The notes below the pieces were generated by a model that saw nothing but the letters and a program-made list of their open reading frames with translations, was not told where the DNA came from and ran no database searches. A program made the translations under genes and the position numbers. Positions 55,787 to 64,000 of a stretch of 64,000 nucleotides of DNA are shown one piece after another. The stretch covers positions 32,081,358-32,145,357 of the forward strand of contig NC_081841.1 in NCBI RefSeq assembly GCF_963259705.1, in the 5' to 3' direction. Source of the stretch: Myotis daubentonii. Taxonomy: Eukaryota > Chordata > Mammalia > Chiroptera > Vespertilionidae. The stretch's first letter is position 1. The number at the start of each line of letters is the position of its first letter.

Positions 55787-56857
55787 TTGGAAGTATCCTG
55801 AAGGTAACAAATTCCTGAGCTCAAACCAGAGAGTGTGTGTGGCTGTTTCCTCTGGGTGTCTGAAAAACATCGGTGCATACCTCTTTAACTAGACATGTCT
55901 CACTTGTGGAAGAAATGCTTCCTTGCTGTCTCCTACTGCGAGAGAGAAGTGTTTGAAAGGTACCTCAGGTGAGCTTTGTCTTGATCAGGGCTCAGTCCTC
56001 AGGGTAATACTGAGAAGGAAATAGTCACACAGAGTGAATTATTATACACTAGATTAGAGCTCACGGTGTTTTGCCTGGAGCTTAACCTGCAGGCAGGCCA
56101 GGTCCAGCAGAGCCAGTCAGAAATCAGAACTTGTCTACCTCCTCCCAGGGTGTCCTTGAGGTCACCTGGGTCTGCTTCTGGGAACCCAGATGAGAGGGAA
56201 CACACACACATACAGTCAGGCCGCGGCCAAGGGCTTCATTGTGTAAAGCCTCCCCATAGCCATTGACATCGCCCTTTCAGAGAACTGTGACCTCTGATTC
56301 TTTCTGGTGCCAAGGGCTCTTGTTCTGTTGTTATAAACACTTCTTTTCTTCTGCTGGAGACCCTGTAGGAGATAAGTAGTTTTTCTGCGTCCTGGCCCGA
56401 CACATTTAAAATATTATTTTTACCAAATAAAAGATAAGAAAATCAAATAGAATAAAAGTGCTTACTATAAAATACACAGCCCTTGCTCCTGCCCTCTCAG
56501 GCCCGGTCTGGATCCTCAGAGATGACTCCTCTTGACTACTTGAATTGCAGGCCTGAAGGGCAGCTGCTCTTTCCCTTCATTCCTTGTACTCACTGAAAAT
56601 ATGGTTGAGTAACTAATCCTTTAAAGCACATAAGTTTGACAGGTGGAAAGTGTTTTCCTTGAGATTTTAAACTGAAAATCCCTGGGATTCTCTTGCCTGA
56701 AGTTTTCTTAGAGTTCTATGTATAAAGCAATACACATCTAGGAATTTGCTTTATATAATAAAATTGTTTTTATTTGTTACATGCCTTTATTTTTATTATG
56801 TTTATATATTAATTGCATATATTTATATTACACATCTATATTTTATTAATGCTCACC

Positions 56858-57090
56858 CAAGAATATTTTTTTCTATTGACTTTTTTGGGACAGTTGGAGG
56901 GAGGGAAAGGGGCGGGGGGTGGAGAGAGAAACATTGATGTGAGAGAGACACATCAATTGATTTTCTCCTGCATAGGTGCCTGACTGTGGCCGGGATCAAC
57001 TTGCATCCCAGGTTTGTGCCCTTGACCTGAAATTGAATCCTCGACCCATTGGTTCATGGCCGATACTCTAACCATTTCACAACACAGGCC
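56858..57090 (-). mobile_element. VES SINE (old)
   Basis: TTTCTATTGACTTTTTTGGG at the left, ACATTGATGTGAGAGAGACA in the body, and the degraded head complement CATTTCACAACACAGGCCA at the right. Confidence 0.75.
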
Positions 57091-57149
57091 ATATTAATTG
57101 CATGTATCATATGCATGTAATACATTAACAGCATGTGATACATGCAATT

Positions 57150-57295
57150 ACATGAATGATTTTACTTGTATGAACTCACTTAATCATCATTTCAAGCCTA
57201 TAAGACACTCCTATTATCTTCATTTTACAGGTGTGGAAATTGAGGCACAAAGGCCTAATAATCTGTCCAAGATGACACAGCTAGTAAACAAACTT
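57150..57295 (-). repeat. MIR-type SINE remnant
   Basis: CTTCATTTTACAGGTGTGGAAATTGAGG-type core followed by GATGACACAGCTAGTAAAC is a typical reverse-oriented MIR. Confidence 0.65.
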
Positions 57296-57298
57296 TTA

Positions 57299-57523
57299 TT
57301 TATTCTTTTTAAATATTTTTATTGATTTCAGAGAGAGAAAAGGAAAGGGAGAGAGAGATTGAAACATCAATGATGAGAGAGAATCATTGATCGGCTCCCT
57401 CTTGCACAACCCCTACTGGGGTTCAAGCCCACACTCAGGCATGTGCCCTTAACCAAAATCGAACCCAGGACCCTTCAGTCCACAGGCTGATACTCTATCC
57501 ACTGAGCCAAACCGGATAGGTTG
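57299..57523 (-). mobile_element. VES SINE
   Basis: Minus-strand VES with head complement GAGCCAAACCGGATAGG. Imperfect direct repeats around CAAACTTTTA flank it, inside or at the edge of the MIR remnant. Confidence 0.88.
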
Positions 57524-57904
57524 CAAGCAAACTTTTAAAATTTGAGGATCATTCTTAAATTAGGTATATACATATCTCTTTCCCTTTTAAAAATATTACT
57601 TTAAAGATTATAAGAAGTCAGGAAGGTTATAAACAAACTTTCCGAAATGCAATGGTTTATTTAACTATTCCTATATTTTTAGACATTAGACTTTTTACTG
57701 TGGTAAATAACATTGAAAAAATATCCTTGTACAGAGTCATCCTCTACATTTTTATTCTTCCTTAGCGTCCCTGAAAGAGAAATTGCAGGACCAAAGAATA
57801 TGGGCATTTTATTTCTCAGACAGATTGGACCCTTTCATGATTCCCCAGCCATGTCTGTCTTAAGATTTTATATTTGCCAGTTAGTAAGATGAAAATGGTA
57901 TTTT

Positions 57905-59249
57905 GGCCCTAACCTGTTTGGCTCAGTGGATAGAGCATCAGCCTTCGGACTCAGGGGTCCCAGGTTCGATCCCGGTCAAGGGCATGTACCTTGATTGAGG
58001 GCACATACCCAGTAGGGAGTGTGCAGGAGGCAGCTGATCGATGTTTCTCTCTCATCGATGTTTCTAACTCTCTATCCCTCTCCCTTCCTCTCTATAAAAA
58101 ATCAATAAAATATCCTATCTAATAAAAGAGAAAAATGGTAATTGGCGTACAACGATACCCTTTTCATTGGCTAATCAGGACTATATGCAAATTAACTGCC
58201 AACTAAGATTGGCAGTTAACTGCCAACAAGATGGCGGTTAATTTGCATATGTAGGCACAATGCAGGGAGGCGAAAGGGAAAGCAGGAAGAAGCCCCCTGC
58301 CACTGACAGTGATCAGAAACCCAGGGGGGAGCTAAGAGCTGGGGGGCAGGGCAAAGGCGGCCCTGGGGCTGCCTTTGCCCTGCCCCCCAGCCATGATCAG
58401 AGAATCAGGCGCCTTTGCCGCCCTGGCCAGTGATAGCAGGAAGTAGGGGTGGAGCCAGCGATGGGAGCTGGGCATGGTCGAAGCTGGCAGTCCCAGGAGC
58501 TAGGGGTCCCTTGCCTGGGCCTAAAGCAAAGCCCATGATCGCGGGGCCGCTGCAGCTGTGGGTCCCCGCTGCCCGGGCCGGACGCCTAGGCCAGAGGCAT
58601 TAGGCCTGGGGAGGGGCAGAGCCTGCAACCGCGGGGAACTAGGGGTCCCCTGCCCAGGCCTGACACTTCTGCCAGAGGCCTCAGGCCTGGTCAAGGGGCT
58701 GATCTGGTGATTGGTGATCGGAGGGTGATGAGGATCAACTCCTCTGGCCGAGGCATCAGGCCTGGGTGGGGGGCTGAGCCAGGGATTGGGGGGATATGAT
58801 GGTCCCCTTGCCCAGGCCTGAAGCCTGGGTCAGAGGCGTCAGGCTTGGGCAGGGGGTGGAGCAAGTGATCAGAGGGAGATGGGGGTCTCCTATCCAAGCC
58901 TGACACCTCTGGCGGAGGCATCAGGCCTGGGCAAGGGGCCGATCAGGCGATCGGAGGGTGATGGGGGTCTACACCTCTGGCCGAGGCATCAGGCCTGGGC
59001 TGGGGGCAGAACCAGTGATGGGGGAAATGAGGGTCCCCTGCCCAGGCCTGAGGCCTCTGTCAGAGGTGTCAGGCCTGGGCAAAGGGGCTGATCCTGCAAT
59101 TGGAGGGTGATGGGGGTCAACGCCTGAGGGCTCCCAGTATGTGAGAGGGGGCAGGCTGGGCTGAGGGACACTCCCCCCCCACACACACACACACCCAGTG
59201 CATGAATTTCGTGCACCGGGCCCCTAGTATTTAATAAAAAAAAAAAAAA
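57905..59249 (+). mobile_element. VES SINE with a Helitron inserted in its tail
   Basis: The SINE body runs 57905-58112 (head GGCCCTAACCTGTTTGGCTC, ending TCAATAAAATA). Its A-rich tail resumes after the Helitron at 59228-59249. Confidence 0.87.
58113..59227 (+). mobile_element. Non-autonomous Helitron (HeliBat type), 1115 bp, with internal tandem array
   Basis: Starts TCCTATCTAATAAAAGAG after A and ends CCCCTAG before T, with the 3' hairpin. It matches the 12422 copy closely at both ends. Between 58590 and 59120 it has about six ~85-100-bp units, each centred on TCAGGCCTGGG, where the 12422 copy has one. The 25-bp inverted repeat recurs at 58339-58363/58366-58390 with a single change. Confidence 0.9.
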
Positions 59250-59621
59250 GAAAATGGTATTTTGTTCTAAATTTACATAACTTTGATTATTGGTAAAGAT
59301 ATGTACCTTACACCTTTTAAATGTTAATAGAACACACACGCTTTTCTTTTCTTTTTTTCACTTTCCATTTTTTGCTCATCTATTAGAATAACATTTATTT
59401 TGTTTTGTTTTCTTCTTAGCAACTGTCACCTTACTTTTGAAAACAGCTAGGAGCTTCCTGACCCTCTCTCACCCCTTTTTCCCCTTAGACTGTAGCTTCT
59501 CAAGGGAAGAACTTGTCTGAAACTGAAAACAACCAAAAAGAAATAACAATTGAAAGATGGCAGGCATAAGAGAAACCAGGTGATGACTTTCGAGCCTTTT
59601 TTTTTTTACCTTTGTGCATTT

Positions 59622-59837
59622 TAAAAAAATATATTTTATTGATTTTTACAGAGAAGATGGGAGAGGGATAGAGAGTTAGAAACATCAATGAGAGAGAAAC
59701 ATCGACCAGCTGCCTCCTGCACACCCCCTACTGGGAATGTGCCCGCAACCAAGGTACATGCCCTTGACCGGAATCGAACCTGGGACCTTTCAGTTGCAGG
59801 CCAACGCTCTATCCACTGAGCCAAACCAGTCAGGGCT
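59622..59837 (-). mobile_element. VES SINE
   Basis: Minus-strand VES with tail complement at 59622-59645 and head complement GCCAAACCAGTCAGGGC. The flanks repeat CTTTGTGCATTTT-like sequence. Confidence 0.88.
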
Positions 59838-59869
59838 GTGCATTTTTTTTTTTATCTTTGTGCATTTTT

Positions 59870-60850
59870 AAAAAATTTTTTATTGATTAAGGTTTTACCT
59901 ATGTCTCCTTTTCCCCCCATTACCCCCTAATGCCGGGGGTCTTTCCCAGCATCTGGAAGGGTTCAAGAATCTAGAGAAGGCGCTGAGCATAAATTAAAGA
60001 GACTAGAAATATATAATATAAATTTGTAATCCACGGGGGAGCCAGAGGAAGCTTCGCTGTAGTAGCTAAGTTCTCTCTATCTCCAGACCCAGGGCTCTTT
60101 ATTAACACAAATTGCCCTATAGCAAAGCAGATATACATATCAAAAGGTAAGGTTTGGTGTACAGTAGACACTGTCAGGTTGGGCGGACCTGCCTTCTGCT
60201 GTCAGGTAGCAGGCAATAATATATGCAAATCTTTAGGTTTGGGGAAATGCTTTCAGCTATTCCAGCAGCAGGTAATACGTAGATATTCAACCCTGCTGAA
60301 TAAGCCCCAAGTTCCATCAACCTTTTGATGAAACTTCTTTCATTTATGACACGCTGGAATTAGCCTCCAGCAGCCCTCCCCCACCCCCAGCACATACCCT
60401 CACCCCCCCTAGTGTCTGTGTCCATTGGTTATGCTTACTAGTATATGCATGCATAAAGTCCTTTGGTTGATCTCTATCCCCTCCCCGCCACCCTCCCCTA
60501 CCTTCCCTCTGAGGAAGGTCTGTTCAATGCTTCTCTGTCTCTGGACCTATTTTTGTTCATCAGTTTATGTTGTTCATTATATTCCACAAATGAGTGAGAT
60601 CATGTGATATGTATCTTTCTCTGACTGGCTTATTTCGCTTAGCATAATGCTCTCCAGGTCCATCCATGCTGTTGCAAATGGTAGAAGTTCCTTCTTTTTT
60701 TACAGCAGTGTAGTATTCCATTGTGTAGATGTACCACAGGTTTTTAATCCACTCATCTGCTGATGGACACTTAGGCTGTTTCCAAATCTTAGCCATTGTA
60801 AATTGTGCTGCTATGAATATAGGGGTAAATATATATTCTTTCTGATTGGT
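59870..60850 (-). repeat. L1 3' end (ORF2 C-terminus and 3' UTR), interrupted by a solo LTR
   Basis: Minus-strand reading of 60560-60796 has the L1 ORF2 C-terminal signature WIKNLWYIYTMEYYTAVKK. Downstream 3' UTR sequence continues to 59870, where the L1 ends in TATTGATTAAGG-type sequence. It is truncated at its 5' side and has stop codons. Confidence 0.85.
59931..60372 (-). mobile_element. Solo LTR inserted in the L1 3' UTR
   Basis: 442 bp. The minus strand starts TGCTGGAGGC and ends CCCCCGGCA, short inverted termini of LTR type, with AATAAA at 60103-60098. There are no internal retroviral genes. The flanks (CCCTAA and GCCCTC) do not form a clean target duplication. Confidence 0.65.
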
Positions 60851-61627
60851 GTTTCTTTATTGGGATATAGTCCTAGAAGTGTGATGGAGTCTCTTCTCTG
60901 TACTTTTTCAGGTGTGTGTGACACTGTGTTTACTCAGACCAACAGGTAGAGTCTTGTTAGTTTATCTGGGAACTACAAAATTGTAGAGGCTTATCTTTCA
61001 TCTCTGTATCATCAGTGCCTAAGACAATTTAAAGCATATTATAGAAGATAATTTAATGACTTGTGTTTACTCTTAAATAGATGAATGAATGAAGATTATA
61101 TAAAAACATGGAAGCCTCAGACCCTTCTACTGCTCTTAGTGCTGCTTTTTTTTTCTTTCTTTCCTCCTCCTCCTTTGTATCCTCCTTCTCCACCATCTGT
61201 GCCTTTTTCTTCTTCTTTGATGTTTTAGAAAACTTTCCCTTTGCATTCCTAAATCCTCTTTCTATACGCGGGGCGTGAGCAATCGATGTTTACCGGGCTT
61301 TCCAAATCCTCCTAAACTCAAGTGGATGATTTCCACATCAGGGAAACCTGAGACTTGTGTCTCTACTTTGAATATTCCACCAGGGTGAGAAGGAAAGGTC
61401 ATGTAAGGGCATTCTCCTACAGTTACAATTGCACCAAGATATAAACCTGTAAAGCATAGAGTAAGAATTTGTATTGCTCATTGTCACATTTCCACATTCC
61501 TGGCATGCAGTAGCCATTCAATAAATACTTAATGGATAAAATTTGCATCTCTCACTGTGCTAGTAACACTTTCTTGAATTCCTCTCTTTTCAGTGTCTTA
61601 CAGTATTGGCCTTTAAAGTGTCCAGAG

Positions 61628-61974
61628 TGTTAGGTCGGAGAGAACCCAGGATCGGAAACATGCAGATATGGGACGAGATAATGGGCTCCCCCTGGCATTT
61701 CTAACAGATCAGCATGCCAGACACAGATACTGACTCCTTCCTGAATACCTTGCTGACCCCCTGCAGCTGAAACTTCCTCAGCTGAATACCCCCGCCCCTT
61801 ACCCAACCGCAGTATAAAAAAAGCGCCCCCCTCCCTGCTGGTGTGAATCCACGTGCCCTGTCTTTTGGGGTACGTGGGTCTCCCGGGGACGCAGAAATAA
61901 ACCTTTCCTTTCTTTCTTTTCTGATTCACTCGACTCTATTTCTTACGCCGCCTCCTGAGCCACCTAACCTAACA
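61628..61974 (+). mobile_element. Solo LTR with promoter and polyadenylation signals
   Basis: 347 bp with 8-bp inverted ends TGTTAGGT and ACCTAACA, flanked by the 5-bp duplication CAGAG (61623-61627 and 61975-61979). A TATA-like TATAAAAAAAG lies near 61812 and AATAAA at 61896-61901. No viral genes remain. The 5-bp duplication leaves the ERV class open. Confidence 0.8.
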
Positions 61975-62030
61975 CAGAGTGCAAAATTTGCTATTTGATG
62001 TCTTGAAATCTCCTGTTATTAATTCATCCC

Positions 62031-62343
62031 TGTTATATCGACCGACTGATTGTCTTCCTCCAAAATTCGTATGTTGACACCTAATTCCCAATGTGGTGAT
62101 GTTTAGAAATGACAGGGAGGAGGGAGGTGGTTAGCATGAGCATGGAGCCCTCATGAATGTGATTTGTGTCTTAATAAAAGACACCCCAGAGAGCTCCCTT
62201 GCCCCTTCTGCCATGTGAGGGGGACACTCATCAGACACTGGATCCTGGGCTTTCCAGTCTCTGGAACTAAGAGTAATAAATTTCTGTTGTTTATAAACGA
62301 CCCAGTCTATAGTGCTCTGTTATAGCAGGCCAACCTAAGACAA
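62031..62343 (+). repeat. ERVL-MaLR LTR (MLT1/MST-like)
   Basis: GTATGTTGACACCTAATTCC, GGAGCCCTCATGAATGTGAT, CACTGGATCCTGGG and AATAAATTTCTGTTGTTTAT occur in the order of MaLR LTRs. Confidence 0.75.
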
Positions 62344-63122
62344 TCCTTAATTGATCTTTCTTGGGGTTGGTTGTTATCTTCTAGCATCTGTTCTTAATAT
62401 TGGTGCTTCCCCAAGACTCAGTGTGATGCCAGCCTCTCACCTCCCTTTACCCACGCTGCTTGGGCCATGAACACCATTCCAATGGCATCAATCATTTCTT
62501 TGATCTCCAACTCCTGCTCACACCTCTCTCTGAGCCTCAGGCCTCTACTTCCAGCCATCTCCTGGATAGATTTGCCTGCAACCTTTACAGGCATTTCAGA
62601 CTCTGCCTGTGCAGGAGGAAATGCCTTCAGAGTGTCCTTTTTCTTCCTTCCAGCAGCTGTCAGAGATGGAGAATATTTTAGCCACAGCAAATACTTGCTC
62701 TTGCAAGGAATGTCTTAAAATGTAATGACAAATATTTTTATATGCCTAAACTATAAATATGGCCAATTGTGTTTGCTTTTGGGGAGGAAATTGAGAATCT
62801 GGGGTGGTAAGAAAAGTTACTTTTCACTGTATATCTTTTAGTAGCTTTTTAAATTTTATACTATAACATGTATATTTATTTAAATAATGATAATGAAACA
62901 TGTCAGGAAAGGAGATGAGGAATGTTTACTATAAAAATTCACTTATCAAAAACTGACCTCACTGCACCCAGAAGCGGCTGCCCCATTTTCTTTCAGGGCA
63001 TGCTTCGCTGAAAGGGAGAGTGAAGGTGGGATAATTTATTCATGGGTACAAGCTCCTTTTAAACAAGTCTGTTCAAAGGCAGTCATAGTGTTTCATTCTG
63101 AAAACAAGTTTAAGGGTGTCTG

Positions 63123-63260
63123 AACTTTAAACATTCATTCATTCATTCATTCATTCATTCAAAACACTTCGAGTTTCAGGCACCACGTTAAGCCCAGACC
63201 TCAAGACACAAAGTTAAATAATGCATAGTTCCTGGGCTTGAATTCCTTCAAGTCTAGAGA
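63123..63260 (-). repeat. L2 3' end with (TTCA)n
   Basis: A ~40-bp (ATTC)n run followed by TTTCAGGCACCACGTTAAG, the reverse of an L2 3' terminus. Confidence 0.6.
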
Positions 63261-63549
63261 TTGTGAAATGATGTGCTGATAAGCAGGGGATATTTGGAGC
63301 ATCTGGCCTCGCCTGTGAGTATAGAGGGTTTCGGGCCTAGCAGTCAGGGCAGGATTCCTGAAAAATGGAAGTCTGTTTTCACTCCTTAGATTGACTTGAA
63401 GAAACCTCATCTCAGCCTTAGGAGAGGAGAATAATGAGAGGAAGGGAGGCATTCAGAGGAAAGACACTGGGACATGGGATGGCATATGGTTAGCTATGGA
63501 GCAACAAATAATTTTGAGTTGTCAGAGTATGAAGTACAAGGTTTTAGAC

Positions 63550-63763
63550 CAGGGGTGGGCAAGCTTTTTGACTCGAGGGCCACAATGGGTTCTTAAACTG
63601 GACCGGAGGGCCAGAACAAATGCATGGATGGAGTGTTTGTGTGAACTAATATAAATTCAAAGTAAACATCATTACATAAAAGGGTACGGTCTTTTTTTTC
63701 AATAGTTTTATTCATTTCAAACTGGCCGGATCCGGCCTGTGGGCCGTAGTTTGCCCACGGCTG
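63550..63763 (+). mobile_element. Non-autonomous hAT element, 214 bp
   Basis: Inverted ends CAGGGGTGGGCAAGC and TTTGCCCACGGCTG, flanked by the perfect 8-bp duplication TTTTAGAC (63542-63549 and 63764-63771, nnnTAnnn). The body has GACTCGAGGGCCACAATGGG. It is a different family from the 235-bp and SPIN-like elements. Confidence 0.9.
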
Positions 63764-64000
63764 TTTTAGACTCAGCATCTTCCTTACCTTAATTCAGGAA
63801 CTCAGGCCATGTGTCTGTGTTTAAAACAGGGGATGTTCATGGTTCCCAACAATCTACATTTCCTGCAAAGTTTTAGTTTACCTTCTACGCTGCCTAAAAC
63901 TACTTCACCCATCTGACATCTCCAGCTATTACATTTCTGATGGCTCCATATTGGGTGATAGGACTTCCAGGGTGCACAGACTATACTATTTTTATACCTA

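Larger units (their letters stand above)
55231..64000. other. Intergenic sequence upstream of LDHB
   Basis: No gene was recognised. In mammals the next gene on this side (KCNJ8) is far away, so its absence is expected. Repeats listed separately fill most of 56,850-62,350. 55,860-56,850 and 62,350-63,120 show nothing recognisable. Confidence 0.75.

Noticed and set aside
57905..57990. tRNA-like A and B boxes (here and in every VES copy).
   Set aside because: They belong to SINE heads derived from tRNA. The cloverleaf is degraded and fused to the SINE body, so these are not tRNA genes.
58590..59120. Regularly spaced repeats with different intervening sequence, superficially like a CRISPR array.
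   Set aside because: The units are a GC-rich minisatellite inside a Helitron in a mammalian genome. Spacing varies and whole units are homologous.
60560..60796. A 78-codon minus-strand frame with WYIYTMEYY.
   Set aside because: It is the C-terminal end of a dead L1 ORF2, not a cellular gene.

Overview
This is nuclear DNA of a placental mammal, almost certainly a vesper bat (Vespertilionidae). Two orthologous genes with mammalian exon structure are present. The interspersed repeats are a mix seen together in this family: about 17 copies of the tRNA-derived VES SINE, eight non-autonomous Helitrons of the HeliBat type (5' TC, 3' hairpin plus CTRR, inserted between A and T), and young non-autonomous hAT elements with intact 8-bp target duplications. 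The species was not determined.

GYS2 (liver glycogen synthase), minus strand, about 1-19,870. Coding exons 1-4 (19513-19633, 10810-10991, 8160-8351, 5439-5621) give the first ~226 residues. Exon 5 onward was not found in 1-5438, so the gene runs off the left edge.

19,870-33,690 is the GYS2-LDHB intergenic interval. It holds a Helitron carrying a nested solo LTR, an L1 ORF2 remnant, ancient L1, L2 and MIR pieces and a MIR/MER20/VES nest, but no gene.

LDHB (L-lactate dehydrogenase B), minus strand, about 33,695-55,000. All seven coding exons are intact and join into a 334-residue frame with consensus GT/AG boundaries. The noncoding first exon lies in a CpG-rich block at 53,980-55,230. The stop codon context is TGA CTA, followed in frame by codons ending in Ser-Arg-Leu and TAG. 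This is the known mammalian LDHB readthrough cassette that makes a peroxisomal isoform.

55,230-64,000 is upstream intergenic sequence made largely of stacked repeats: VES SINEs, an 1115-bp Helitron inside a SINE tail, an L1 3' end interrupted by a solo LTR, a second solo LTR, an MLT1/MST-class LTR and a hAT element.

No bacterial-style system, CRISPR array, viral coding region or additional protein-coding gene was seen. The points most worth following are the LDHB readthrough signal, SPIN-like hAT elements (a family known for horizontal transfer), Helitrons with long near-perfect hairpins, and several dated nested insertions, including a truncated U2 snRNA retrocopy with a 16-bp target duplication. 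All boundaries were read by eye. Family names come from sequence memory, not from a database search.
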